From positions 1 to 24,294 of the IMG/VR virus record IMGVR_UViG_3300042514_000052: 24,294 nucleotides of DNA, one strand, 5' to 3'. How positions within the stretch are numbered: position 1 is the stretch's first letter; the number at the start of each line of letters is the position of its first letter. Below are positions 1 through 6,513 of this stretch, one piece after another. Below the pieces are notes generated by a model, which was not told the DNA's origin, ran no database searches, and saw only the letters and a list, made by a program, of their open reading frames with translations. The translations under genes and the position numbers were made by a program. This DNA is from a virus.

Positions 1-1
1 T

Positions 2-427
2 CTTCCTAAAATATTTAGCGAAATAAACCCGTTACTACAAAAACACGGATTAGGATTCACGCAACTAATAAACACTAAAGAAGGCGTTAACTATTTAGCT
101 ACGGTAGTATTTCATGTAGAAAGCGGGGAACAAATAGAAAGTAACTGCATGATACCGTATGTACAACTAAAAGGAATGAATGATTTTCAAAGTTTCGGTT
201 CTGGCGTTACGTATTTTCGTAGGTACTGTTTGAGTTCTATTTTAGGATTAGTTACCGACAAAGACACGGATGCTTCAGGAGAACAAGAAAAGCCTAAAAA
301 AGAAACGTTAGATAATAAAAGATTTACCGATGCTTTAAAGGCAATTAACGAAGGTAAAATAACTATCGAAAAGTTAAAAGAGAAATTTCAATTAAGTGAA
401 GCACAAGAAAAAGCATTATTGTTATGA
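2..427 (+). CDS. erf: ERF-family single-strand annealing recombinase (5' partial)
   Basis: The reading frame is open from the first codon of the window, so the N-terminus is missing. The visible 141 residues have the hallmarks of the ERF superfamily: an N-terminal stretch with 'INPLLQKHGLGF', a beta segment with HVESGE, and the signature around 'GSGVTYFRRYCLSSILGL' followed by DKDTDA. The 3' part is charged and lysine-rich. ERF proteins anneal complementary single strands during phage recombination and genome circularisation. The stop overlaps the start of the next gene (ATGA), which encodes a PD-(D/E)XK exonuclease, so the two probably form an exonuclease/annealase pair. An internal ATG at 149 is not the true start, because the ERF similarity extends upstream of it. 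Confidence 0.85.
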   Translation, partial: LPKIFSEINPLLQKHGLGFTQLINTKEGVNYLATVVFHVESGEQIESNCMIPYVQLKGMNDFQSFGSGVTYFRRYCLSSILGLVTDKDTDASGEQEKPKKETLDNKRFTDALKAINEGKITIEKLKEKFQLSEAQEKALLL

Positions 428-1098
428 AAATACGTTGTTCACAAATCGGAAAAATAATGAGTAACCCCCGAACAAAGGGGGAACGTCTTTCGCTAACTAC
501 TAAAAGCTACATTTTAGAATTAGCAATACAAGAAAAATACGGAATACAAAAAGAATTTTGGAGTAGATACACGGACAAAGGTATTGAAGTAGAAGACGAA
601 GCCATTAAGTTAGTAGGCGAAGTTTTAAACGTAGGCTTTATTTACAAGAATGAAGAACGAATAACGAACGAATATATAACTGGCGTTCCTGATGTAAACA
701 CGGACGTATTAATCGATGTTAAAAGTTCTTGGGATGCGTTTACGTTTTTTGAAAAGGTAGTAGAAGACGAACTAAAAAACAAAGATTATTACTATCAACT
801 TCAGGGTTATATGTGGCTAACGGACAAACAACAGGCTTTATTATGCTATTGTTTAGTTGATACGCCTTTACAAATAGTAGAAGACGAAATAAGAAGGGAA
901 CACTGGAAACAAAACTTAATTAGTGAAAGTTCCGATTTAAGAGAGTTTGTAGAAGACAAGCATACATTCGGACATATACCTATGGAAAAGCGCGTTAAAA
1001 CGCACGTAGTAAAGCGTGACGATGAAGTTATCGAAGCTATTAAAACACGAATAGAAGAATGTAACGAATATTATAACGAAATAATAGACTTAATATGA
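424..1098 (+). CDS. YqaJ/lambda-type exonuclease (PD-(D/E)XK nuclease)
   Basis: This 224-residue protein fits the PD-(D/E)XK phage exonuclease fold. Visible motifs are KGIEVEDEA (residues 52-60, with Glu57 in the conserved GxxxExxA position), GVPD (Asp90), IDVK (Asp98 and Lys100, the metal-binding D-x-K) and 'YYYQLQGYMWL' (Gln125 and Gln127). Such enzymes resect double-stranded ends and hand the single strand to the annealing protein, here the ERF protein encoded immediately upstream with a 4-base overlap. The length is normal for a compact YqaJ-like nuclease. The alternative, a Cas4/RecB-like nuclease, is less likely because there is no cysteine cluster. Confidence 0.82.
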   Translation: MKIRCSQIGKIMSNPRTKGERLSLTTKSYILELAIQEKYGIQKEFWSRYTDKGIEVEDEAIKLVGEVLNVGFIYKNEERITNEYITGVPDVNTDVLIDVKSSWDAFTFFEKVVEDELKNKDYYYQLQGYMWLTDKQQALLCYCLVDTPLQIVEDEIRREHWKQNLISESSDLREFVEDKHTFGHIPMEKRVKTHVVKRDDEVIEAIKTRIEECNEYYNEIIDLI

Positions 1099-1256
1099 AC
1101 CCCGAAGTAAACCAAGAAATACAAGACTTAAAAAAAGAACTAAAAGAAATAAAGCAATTAATAGAAGCTTTAACTGCGCTAACTGATGAAGGCGGTACGG
1201 TAAACGTAGATTCTTTAATAGTTAAAATGTTAAAAATAAAAATAAATAAAAAGTAA
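1095..1256 (+). CDS. Small coiled-coil protein
   Basis: A 53-residue ORF starts at an ATGA overlap with the exonuclease gene and ends two bases before the next ATG, so it fits the operon exactly. The first half is a heptad-like helix ('EIQDLKKELKEIKQLIEALT'), followed by a short turn and a basic C-terminus (KMLKIKINKK). No family is recognised. The placement between the exonuclease and a small DNA-associated protein suggests an accessory role in recombination or replication, but that is inference from context only. Confidence 0.6.
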   Translation: MNPEVNQEIQDLKKELKEIKQLIEALTALTDEGGTVNVDSLIVKMLKIKINKK

Positions 1257-1257
1257 A

Positions 1258-1491
1258 ATGGAAAAAAGAGACAACAGCGGAGCGTTATTTACAAACGACA
1301 AAAAGACGAAAGAAACGCACCCCGACATGAACGGTAAAATAACAATTTTAGGACGTGAATTTTACATAAGCGCTTGGAAAAAACAAAGTAACAACGGTAA
1401 AAACTATTTAAGCCTGTCAATAAAGCCAGCTGAAGAACAACAAGCGAAGCCACAAAGCAATGATATTTCCGATTTCTTAAATGATTTCTAA
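1258..1491 (+). CDS. Small conserved phage protein with SSB-like acidic tail
   Basis: A 77-residue protein. The centre (residues about 25-57) reads as a small beta domain: NGKITILGREFYISAWKK, then NNGKNYLSLSIKP, resembling DUF736-like proteins by eye. The C-terminus is a flexible Gln/Pro segment ending in DISDFLNDF. This acidic-aromatic tip resembles the C-terminal tail by which SSB proteins recruit partners. It follows the recombination genes and overlaps the HTH gene downstream by one base (TAATG). A single-strand-binding or replication-accessory role is inference; the sequence shows only the fold-like core and the tail. Confidence 0.6.
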   Translation: MEKRDNSGALFTNDKKTKETHPDMNGKITILGREFYISAWKKQSNNGKNYLSLSIKPAEEQQAKPQSNDISDFLNDF

Positions 1492-1700
1492 TGAAAGCAA
1501 GTAAAATAATAGCAAATAGCGACGAGTTAACGCGTAAAATGTTACTGGAGTACCTACAAAAACACGAACTATCATTGAATGCTTTTTGTTTAGATGCTAA
1601 ACTTCATCAAAGTAATATTCACACGTTTTTAAATGGTAAATCTTTAACAAGTAAAACAATTCAACGGTTGGCTAAATACCTAAACGAAAAAGGAATGTAA
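1491..1700 (+). CDS. Small XRE-type helix-turn-helix DNA-binding protein
   Basis: A 69-residue basic protein that is almost entirely one HTH domain. 'LSLNAFCLDAKLHQSNIHTF' followed by LNGKSLTSKTIQRLAKYL matches the helix pattern of Cro/XRE domains (recognition helix near QSNIHTFL). It is the last gene of the operon and is followed 22 bases later by a strong terminator. It could be a Cro-like regulator of early transcription; its operator is not established. The start is fixed by the TAATG overlap with the preceding gene. Confidence 0.72.
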   Translation: MKASKIIANSDELTRKMLLEYLQKHELSLNAFCLDAKLHQSNIHTFLNGKSLTSKTIQRLAKYLNEKGM

Positions 1701-1722
1701 CTCGGCTCGGCAAAGTCAAAGG

Positions 1723-1753
1723 TGCGGAACGTAAAAAATTCCGCATTTTTTTT
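1723..1753 (+). terminator. Rho-independent terminator of the recombination operon
   Basis: A perfect 7-bp stem TGCGGAA/TTCCGCA (1723-1729 and 1739-1745) encloses a 9-base A-rich loop and runs directly into eight T residues. It sits 22 bases after the HTH gene stop and just before a new promoter, so it separates two transcription units. Confidence 0.9.
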
Positions 1754-1762
1754 CTAAAAGTG

Positions 1763-1792
1763 TTGTTTATTTAAAAAGTTATATTAATTTTG
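1763..1792 (+). promoter_or_regulatory. Bacteroidetes-type promoter
   Basis: TTG at 1763-1765, a 19-base spacer and TAATTTTG at 1785-1792 match the Bacteroidetes primary sigma consensus (TTG...TAnnTTTG). It lies immediately after the terminator and about 25 bases before the start codon at 1817, predicting a leader of roughly 20 bases. It should drive the sigma-like and terminase region. Confidence 0.8.
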
Positions 1793-1816
1793 AAGAAATA
1801 ATTAAAACAAAGCACT

Positions 1817-2167
1817 ATGAAAACACGTAATTGGAAAATTGAAGCGGTAGATTTTTACAATAGAACTGGTTATTTCGACATTAACCTTGGTAGATTTGGT
1901 TACATGGAGTTACAATTTGAGGTAGAATTTACCCGTGACGGTAACGAAGTAGAAGAAGCACAAGTGTATTTAACGAGATACGATTTATACGATGCTGATT
2001 ACAACTACGTAAAACACGGAATACTTAACAACCGTAATTCAAAACTAATTTGTGAATCATTACAGGAACTAATTTACGACAACCCTACTGCGTTTGGTTT
2101 TGAGTACGAAGACGAAGCTGAAGAACTTTTATACTGGCAGGAATTACTACGTGATGAGAGATATTAA
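1817..2167 (+). CDS. Hypothetical acidic protein
   Basis: A 116-residue acidic protein, first gene of its transcription unit, with a consensus promoter just upstream. The N-terminal 50 residues look like beta strands (GYFDINLGRFGYMELQFEVEF). The C-terminal half is helical and rich in Glu, Asp, Tyr and Trp. No family or catalytic motif is recognised. Acidic charge and position next to a sigma-like gene would be compatible with a host-takeover or regulatory protein, but nothing in the sequence shows this. Confidence 0.65.
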   Translation: MKTRNWKIEAVDFYNRTGYFDINLGRFGYMELQFEVEFTRDGNEVEEAQVYLTRYDLYDADYNYVKHGILNNRNSKLICESLQELIYDNPTAFGFEYEDEAEELLYWQELLRDERY

Positions 2168-2177
2168 AAAAAAAGTA

Positions 2178-2185
2178 TAACTTTG
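2178..2185 (+). promoter_or_regulatory. Possible -7 box just before the membrane-protein gene
   Basis: TAACTTTG at 2178-2185 matches TAnnTTTG exactly, but no TTG lies at the expected distance upstream. If active, transcription would begin at about 2190-2192, on or within the predicted GTG start codon, giving an essentially leaderless message. Confidence 0.5.
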
Positions 2186-2189
2186 TAAT

Positions 2190-2390
2190 GTGAGATACAT
2201 TCTACTATTACCGTTTTTTATAGCCTTGTTCATTTTGGACAGGGCTTTTTTGGTTTTGGTATATTGGAAAAGTGTTCCTAAATTTGAAGACTGGGTATAT
2301 AAAGACGAATTAATATTAGAGTCTATTCATCGTGTTTGCGTAGGGTTATTAGTTTTGTTACTTGTTGAATATTCAATTTCAATTTTTTGA
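2190..2390 (+). CDS. Small membrane protein, two predicted helices
   Basis: A 66-residue protein with two hydrophobic segments: residues about 3-24 (ILLLPFFIALFILDRAFLVLV) and about 50-65 (VCVGLLVLLLVEYSISIF), joined by a charged loop of about 25 residues. The start is GTG at 2190, because the ATG at 2188 meets an immediate stop. The 3' end overlaps the sigma-like gene by four bases (TTGA), implying translational coupling. No family is recognised. The pairing with a sigma-like gene makes a membrane-bound regulator conceivable. Confidence 0.55.
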   Translation: MRYILLLPFFIALFILDRAFLVLVYWKSVPKFEDWVYKDELILESIHRVCVGLLVLLLVEYSISIF

Positions 2391-2923
2391 GTAATATATT
2401 TTTAATAGAATTAAGCAAGCATCATAACGAATGGGTAAAGATTGTTTCTACTTTTGGCGAAGATTATTACTGCGAAGATATCGTTCAGGAAATGTATTTA
2501 AAAATGGCAAAGCTGGATAAAGTCGAACGGTTCTACATAAACGGTAAGCTGAATAAAAACTTTGTTTGGACTGTATTACGTAACATGGCTTTTGACTATA
2601 AAAAAAGCAAGTCAAGAATAGTAAAGGTTAATTTAACTGAAGCTATGCAACTAAAAGACGAATACCAACCCGAAATATTAGAAGCGAAGAAACGTTTTGA
2701 AATAAAAATGATAGCTGAAATAAAAAGCTGGCACTGGTACGATCAACTGCTATTTGATTTGTATAGAACTTCTGGAATGAGTACACGACAAATTGAAGGC
2801 GTAACGGGAATAAGTTTTAAAAGCGTATGGAAAACAATTAAGATTTGTAAAATACGTTTAAAGGAGAATGTAGGGGAGCATTATGAGGATTTAATTAATG
2901 AAGATTACGAATTAATAAAATAA
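2387..2923 (+). CDS. Sigma-70-family (ECF-like) RNA polymerase sigma factor
   Basis: This 178-residue protein has the two-domain layout of a small sigma factor. Region 2 is at about residues 24-73, with YYCEDIVQEMYLKM (matching the common EDxxQExxL motif) and FVWTVLRNMAFDYKK. Region 4 is at about 118-160, where LLFDLYRTSGMSTRQIEGVT and GISFKSVWKTIKICKIRLK form the HTH that would contact the -33 element. The start is TTG at 2387, overlapping the upstream membrane-protein stop. Position just before the terminase and structural genes suggests control of late phage transcription. The alternative is a sigma-fold DNA-binding protein without polymerase function, as some phage homologues may be. Confidence 0.75.
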   Translation: MSNIFLIELSKHHNEWVKIVSTFGEDYYCEDIVQEMYLKMAKLDKVERFYINGKLNKNFVWTVLRNMAFDYKKSKSRIVKVNLTEAMQLKDEYQPEILEAKKRFEIKMIAEIKSWHWYDQLLFDLYRTSGMSTRQIEGVTGISFKSVWKTIKICKIRLKENVGEHYEDLINEDYELIK

Positions 2924-2926
2924 AAA

Positions 2927-3100
2927 ATGGAGTATATATTAAAAGTATTAAACAGAGAATTAGAAAAACGTGAAAAAAGAGCAAAAGAAAATTTTGAACG
3001 GCTTTGTAATTTAGAAAAAGAAATTGAAAGGTTACATCAAGAAAACGAAATGCTTAGAAAAGATTTACAAGAATTAAGTAGGGAACACTTTAAAAAATAA
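2927..3100 (+). CDS. Small coiled-coil protein
   Basis: A 57-residue ORF filling the gap between the sigma-like gene and the next CDS, with three bases upstream and four downstream. Almost all of it is a charged heptad helix: LNRELEKREKRAKENF, then LEKEIERLHQENEMLRKDLQ, with Leu/Ile at regular a/d positions. It probably forms a parallel dimeric coiled coil. No specific function can be assigned. Confidence 0.6.
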   Translation: MEYILKVLNRELEKREKRAKENFERLCNLEKEIERLHQENEMLRKDLQELSREHFKK

Positions 3101-3104
3101 AAAC

Positions 3105-3503
3105 ATGACAAGAAAAAGACGAACAAAAGCCGAAATATTAGCGGCTAAAAGCGAAGGATTAGGGGACACAGTAGAAAAGGTTTTAGAAGCTACTGGAGTG
3201 TCAAAAGTTGCTAAATGGTTACTTGGTGAAGACTGCGGTTGTGATGAGCGTAAAGCAAAGTTAAACGAGTTATTTCCGTACCGTAAACCGCTATGCCTAC
3301 AAAAAGACGAACACGAATATTTACAAGAATGGTTTAGTGAAACACGTCACTCAATGAAACCAACTGAACAAAAGGAACTATTAAGAATTTACAACCGAGT
3401 ATTTAAAGTAAATATGCAACCAACAAGCTGCGGTTCTTGTCTACGTGATGTAATGAATAAATTAGAGATATTATTTAACACGTACGAAGATGCCAATTCC
3501 TAA
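3105..3503 (+). CDS. Conserved cysteine-pair protein of Bacteroidetes phages
   Basis: A 132-residue protein with a basic N-terminus (MTRKRRTKAEIL). Cysteines are paired: DCGC (Cys44, Cys46), Cys64 in PYRKPLCL, and SCGSC (Cys109, Cys112). The motif GEDCGCDERKAKLNELFPYR looks familiar from Bacteroidetes phage proteins next to small terminase genes (recollection, not searched). The spacing of the pairs suggests zinc binding or a redox pair. The gene overlaps the next small ORF by 14 bases. No function is known to me; a packaging- or transcription-related role is a guess from the neighbourhood. Confidence 0.65.
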   Translation: MTRKRRTKAEILAAKSEGLGDTVEKVLEATGVSKVAKWLLGEDCGCDERKAKLNELFPYRKPLCLQKDEHEYLQEWFSETRHSMKPTEQKELLRIYNRVFKVNMQPTSCGSCLRDVMNKLEILFNTYEDANS

Positions 3504-3666
3504 ACCACGAAAAGACGAAAGCAAAAAAGACTTCGTTCAAAGATGCATGACAGACGATACAATGACTTTTGAATACGAAGATATAGACCAACGTTTAGCG
3601 GTATGTTCAACAACTTATGAAGAAAACTTAACAAAAGACGAATTAAAAAATGGCAAAAGTAGGTAG
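3490..3666 (+). CDS. Small phage protein overlapping the small terminase gene
   Basis: A 58-residue ORF that begins inside the preceding gene and ends 17 bases inside the small terminase gene. It starts with MPIPKPRKDESKKDFVQRCM and continues with FEYEDIDQRLAVCSTTYE. The combination of a Pro-rich basic start, F-x-x-RCM and QRLAVC is a pattern found at the N-termini of several phage packaging and head proteins, so this may be a stand-alone version of that adaptor segment. Good codon usage and snug placement support translation; function is unknown. Confidence 0.6.
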   Translation: MPIPKPRKDESKKDFVQRCMTDDTMTFEYEDIDQRLAVCSTTYEENLTKDELKNGKSR

Positions 3667-4078
3667 ACCAAGAAACTTAGATAGTCCTGAACAATTATAC
3701 GAACTATTTAAAAAATACAAAGAAGACGTAAAAGCGAACCCGAGAATAAAAAGCGTATTCGGAGGTAAAGAGTTTGAAGAAAGAGCCGAGCCACTTGAAA
3801 GACCTTTAACAATGGAAGGTTTCGAGATATTTTGCTGGGATATTGTAGGATGCGTTGAAGACTATTTTAAGAATACGAATAAAGCGTACGAAGATTTTTC
3901 TCCTATCTGTTCACGTATACGCAAAGAAATACGCGAAGATCAAATAACGGGCGGTATGGTAGGACAGTATAACGCAAGCATTACACAACGTTTAAACAAC
4001 TTAAAAGAGCAAGTTGAACAAACGAATATCGAACAACCTTTATTTAAATTAAGTGATAATAACGACAGCAATTCGTAA
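3650..4078 (+). CDS. terS: Terminase small subunit (gp3-like DNA-packaging protein)
   Basis: A 142-residue protein placed directly before the large terminase. The N-terminus GRPRNLDSPEQLYELFKKY and the block 'RPLTMEGFEIFCWDIVG' resemble the DNA-packaging protein gp3/terminase small subunit family common in Bacteroidetes prophages. The C-terminal 'MVGQYNASITQRLNNLKEQ' is also typical. The protein should recognise the packaging start and load the large subunit. Its last 26 bases overlap the large terminase gene. Confidence 0.8.
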   Translation: MAKVGRPRNLDSPEQLYELFKKYKEDVKANPRIKSVFGGKEFEERAEPLERPLTMEGFEIFCWDIVGCVEDYFKNTNKAYEDFSPICSRIRKEIREDQITGGMVGQYNASITQRLNNLKEQVEQTNIEQPLFKLSDNNDSNS

Positions 4079-5210
4079 AATAGAAGCTTTAAAAAAACGA
4101 ATTAAAATTATTCAGGGCGGCACAAGTGCGGGAAAGACGTACGGAATATTACCGATTCTAATTACAAAGGCGGCAACGTACTCGAAAACGGAAATAAGTG
4201 TAGTTGCTGAAACAATACCGCATTTGCGTAGAGGTGCTTTAAAGGACTTCTTACGTATCATGAAAGACACTGGTAGGTATTTTGACGAACGCTTTAATAA
4301 ATCGCTTCTACGATACGAATTTGCCAATGGTAGTTACATTGAATTTTTTAGCGCTGACGATTCAAGTAAATTAAGGGGTGCAAGGCGTGACGTTCTATAT
4401 ATAAACGAATGTAACAACGTAACCTTTGAGAGTTACAACGAACTTGCGATACGTACAAAGAAAGCCATCTATTTAGACTTCAACCCCGCTAATGAGTTTT
4501 GGGTACATACTGAACTAAAAGACGAACAGGATTCCGACTTCTTAATTCTCACGTACAAAGACAATGAAGCACTTGATAATAGTATTGTACAACAAATAGA
4601 AAAGAACCGTTTAAAAGCCGAAACAAGCGCATACTGGGCTAACTGGTGGAGGGTATACGGATTAGGTGAAATAGGAATGTTAGAAGGCGTTATATTTAGT
4701 AACTGGAAAACTATCGATATACTGCCTAAAGAAGCGAATTTAATAGGTATTGGATTAGACTTCGGTTACACGAATGACCCTACGGCAATAATAGAAATAT
4801 ACAATTACAACGGGCAACGAATAATAAACGAACTAAAGTATCAAACGGGAATGTTAAATAGCGATATTGCAAACGCACTACCGAAACACGTACCTGTTTA
4901 CGCTGATTCAAGCGAACCTAAAAGCATTGAAGAAATAAAACGCTACGGAATAACAATTAAAGGCGTTACAAAGGGCAAGGATTCAATAAACTACGGTATT
5001 GATGTTATGCAACGTAATGAGTATTTAGTTACTTCAAATAGTACCAACCTAATTAAAGAACTTCGGGCGTATTGCTGGGACACGGATAAGCAAGGCACAC
5101 GCCTAAACAAACCGATTGACACGAATAACCACGCTATTGATGCGCTGCGTTATCACGAAATGGAAACGTTAGGGATGAATTCTAACTACGGTAAGTATCA
5201 CATTTGGTAA
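4053..5210 (+). CDS. terL: Terminase large subunit (PBSX/Terminase_3-like)
   Basis: A 385-residue motor protein for DNA packaging with both enzymatic domains. The ATPase has a Walker A GGTSAGKT (residues 22-29) and a Walker B-like VLYINE (114-119, Glu119). 'LDFNPANEFW' (141-150) fits the coupling segment. The nuclease has Asp236 in LDFGYTNDPT, Asp285 in ADSSEPKSIEEI and Asp363 in NNHAIDALRYHE, the usual acidic triad. GVTKGKDSINYGIDVM is also characteristic of this family. The start is GTG at 4053, overlapping terS by 26 bases. The length is slightly short but complete. The portal gene is not next to it but about 12 kb downstream. Confidence 0.93.
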   Translation: MIITTAIRKIEALKKRIKIIQGGTSAGKTYGILPILITKAATYSKTEISVVAETIPHLRRGALKDFLRIMKDTGRYFDERFNKSLLRYEFANGSYIEFFSADDSSKLRGARRDVLYINECNNVTFESYNELAIRTKKAIYLDFNPANEFWVHTELKDEQDSDFLILTYKDNEALDNSIVQQIEKNRLKAETSAYWANWWRVYGLGEIGMLEGVIFSNWKTIDILPKEANLIGIGLDFGYTNDPTAIIEIYNYNGQRIINELKYQTGMLNSDIANALPKHVPVYADSSEPKSIEEIKRYGITIKGVTKGKDSINYGIDVMQRNEYLVTSNSTNLIKELRAYCWDTDKQGTRLNKPIDTNNHAIDALRYHEMETLGMNSNYGKYHIW

Positions 5211-5221
5211 ATAAATAATAT

Positions 5222-5245
5222 TTTGCACCTGTTCAAGTATGCAAA
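5222..5245. repeat. Inverted repeat in the terL-chaperone gap
   Basis: TTTGCA (5222-5227) and TGCAAA (5240-5245) form a perfect 6-bp inverted repeat with a 12-base spacer in the 91-base gap after terL. A partial -7 box (TATATTTA, 5256-5263) follows, with no well-spaced -33 element. It could be a weak hairpin or an operator beside a weak promoter; chance is also possible. Confidence 0.3.
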
Positions 5246-5301
5246 TAGTGTGAATTATATTTACAAACTACAAAAACACGAATTAAAAGTTAATATATAG
5301 A

Positions 5302-6027
5302 ATGAAAACAGAAATTGTAATCCCTACTTCATTAAGTGAAATACCGTTAAAGAGCTACCAAGAATTTATGCGGTTGGTTGAAAAGTCGAATGACGAGGAA
5401 TTTATAGGTCAAAAGACTATCGAAATATTTTGCGGCTTACAAATGAAAGACGTTGTTAAGGTAAAATGGAGTGACGTTAAAGAGTTAACTGTACATTTAA
5501 ACGAAATATTTAAAGCGAAGCCTAAATTTCAAGCAACGTTTAAAATTCAAGATACTGAATTCGGCTTTATTCCTAATTTAGAAGATATGAGTTTCGGAGA
5601 ATACATTGATTTAGAAAGTAATATTTCTAATGTAGAAACTTTTCACAAAGCGATGGCGGTAATGTATAGACCTATCACAAAGAAACACAAAGAGCGGTAC
5701 GAAGTATTTGAATACACGGGAACGGATGAATTTTCGGAGCTAATGAAATACGCACCGTTAAATGTTGTCATGGGCGCAACGGTTTTTTTTTCGAGTTTAG
5801 GAAACGACTTAGTACAACATACGCTTACTTATTTGGAGAGCCAGATGAAGACGAACAAGAAGTTAATGACTACAGCGAAAGAGCGCAATTTAATAAAAGA
5901 TGGGGATGGTATAATTCAATCTATGCAATTGCTCAAGGCGACCTTACAAAATTTGATGAAGTTACCCGACTGGGAGTTCGAAAGTGTCTTACATGGCTTA
6001 CCTACGAAAAGCAAAAACGAGAAATAG
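5302..6027 (+). CDS. Tail-assembly chaperone-like protein, zero-frame product
   Basis: The zero-frame product is 241 residues. The N-terminal 150 residues include 'IPLKSYQEFMRLVEKSNDEE', IFCGLQMKDVVKVKWSDV and 'FGFIPNLEDMSFGEYIDLES', which look like a conserved tail-gene protein of Bacteroidetes phages. At residue 163 the gene crosses a run of nine T (5783-5791). Beyond it the zero frame continues for 78 residues while the -1 frame is also open. Glu codons are 15 GAA to 4 GAG before the slip but 1 to 4 after it, so the zero-frame tail has unusual codon use, as expected when the sequence is constrained by another frame. Role by analogy with lambda gpG: a chaperone that loads the tape measure during tail assembly. 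Confidence 0.65.
   Translation: MKTEIVIPTSLSEIPLKSYQEFMRLVEKSNDEEFIGQKTIEIFCGLQMKDVVKVKWSDVKELTVHLNEIFKAKPKFQATFKIQDTEFGFIPNLEDMSFGEYIDLESNISNVETFHKAMAVMYRPITKKHKERYEVFEYTGTDEFSELMKYAPLNVVMGATVFFSSLGNDLVQHTLTYLESQMKTNKKLMTTAKERNLIKDGDGIIQSMQLLKATLQNLMKLPDWEFESVLHGLPTKSKNEK
5784..5790 (+). promoter_or_regulatory. Predicted -1 ribosomal frameshift site (T TTT TTT)
   Basis: In the zero frame the codons are GTT TTT TTT TCG. The heptamer T TTT TTT allows both the P-site and A-site tRNAs to re-pair perfectly after slipping back one base. The run is nine T long (5783-5791). I see no convincing stem-loop or Shine-Dalgarno-like stimulator around it. A homopolymer sequencing error is the main alternative explanation. 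Confidence 0.65.
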
Positions 6028-6065
6028 AAGAAAGGGAAATTAAAAGAATGACAAAAAATGGCTAA
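5790..6065 (+). CDS. -1 frame extension of the tail-assembly chaperone (GT-like fusion)
   Basis: After a slip at the T run the -1 frame encodes 91 residues, giving a 254-residue fusion (163 + 91). The frame is open back to the stop at 5727-5729. It contains no ATG, GTG or TTG before a Met five residues from its end, so independent initiation is unlikely. The protein has a coherent sequence, with KRWGWYNSIYAIAQGDLTKF, then FDEVTRLGVRKCLTWLTYEK, then a charged helix. Codon use is typical for this window (Glu 10 GAA to 2 GAG). By analogy with lambda gpGT this domain would contact tail-tube subunits. The stop lies 8 bases inside the next gene. Confidence 0.68.
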   Translation, partial: FEFRKRLSTTYAYLFGEPDEDEQEVNDYSERAQFNKRWGWYNSIYAIAQGDLTKFDEVTRLGVRKCLTWLTYEKQKREIEEREIKRMTKNG

Positions 6066-6513
6066 TTATTACACGATACTTGACACGCTTAAAAGCAATT
6101 TAGATAACGATCCGTTTATTAACACGGTAACGCAAGGCGATATTTTTGCGGTTGACTTGGCTAAACAAACTATATTTCCTTTGTGCCATATTATAGTAAA
6201 CAATGCAACTTTTGAAAGCAATATAATTCGTTTTAACGTAAGCATTATGGCGATGGATATTGTAAACAAGTCAAAAGACGAAGACACAAATGTATTTGAC
6301 GGTAACGATAATGAGATTTACGTACTAAACACAATGCTATCGGTATTGAATAGGTTATACGAAGAACTACGTAGAGGTGATTTATTTACTGATGCTTTTC
6401 AAGTAGACGGTAACCCTACATTAGAAGCGTTCGCTGAAAGGTTCGAGAATTATTTAGCTGGCTGGACAATGACCTTTGATATTTTAGTTCCTAATGAAAT
6501 GACTGTTTGTTAA
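6058..6513 (+). CDS. Putative tail terminator/neck protein
   Basis: A 151-residue protein between the chaperone gene and an HK97 gp10-like gene. The sequence is mixed alpha/beta: an N-terminal helix (YYTILDTLKSNLDNDPFINT), a strand-rich centre (FPLCHIIVNNATFES, IIRFNVSIMAMDIV) and a helix with VLNTMLSVLNRLYEELRRG. Size, order and the loop containing KDEDTNVFDGND fit the tail-terminator type of neck protein seen in siphoviruses, but no diagnostic motif proves it. It overlaps the -1 frame chaperone product at its 5' end and the next gene by one base (TAATG). Confidence 0.55.
   Translation: MANYYTILDTLKSNLDNDPFINTVTQGDIFAVDLAKQTIFPLCHIIVNNATFESNIIRFNVSIMAMDIVNKSKDEDTNVFDGNDNEIYVLNTMLSVLNRLYEELRRGDLFTDAFQVDGNPTLEAFAERFENYLAGWTMTFDILVPNEMTVC

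Noticed and set aside
5783-5791. The 9-T run as a simple sequencing error
   Set aside because: Kept as the main alternative, not favoured: both downstream frames are long and open, and the heptamer is an ideal slip site in exactly the gene type that uses frameshifting.
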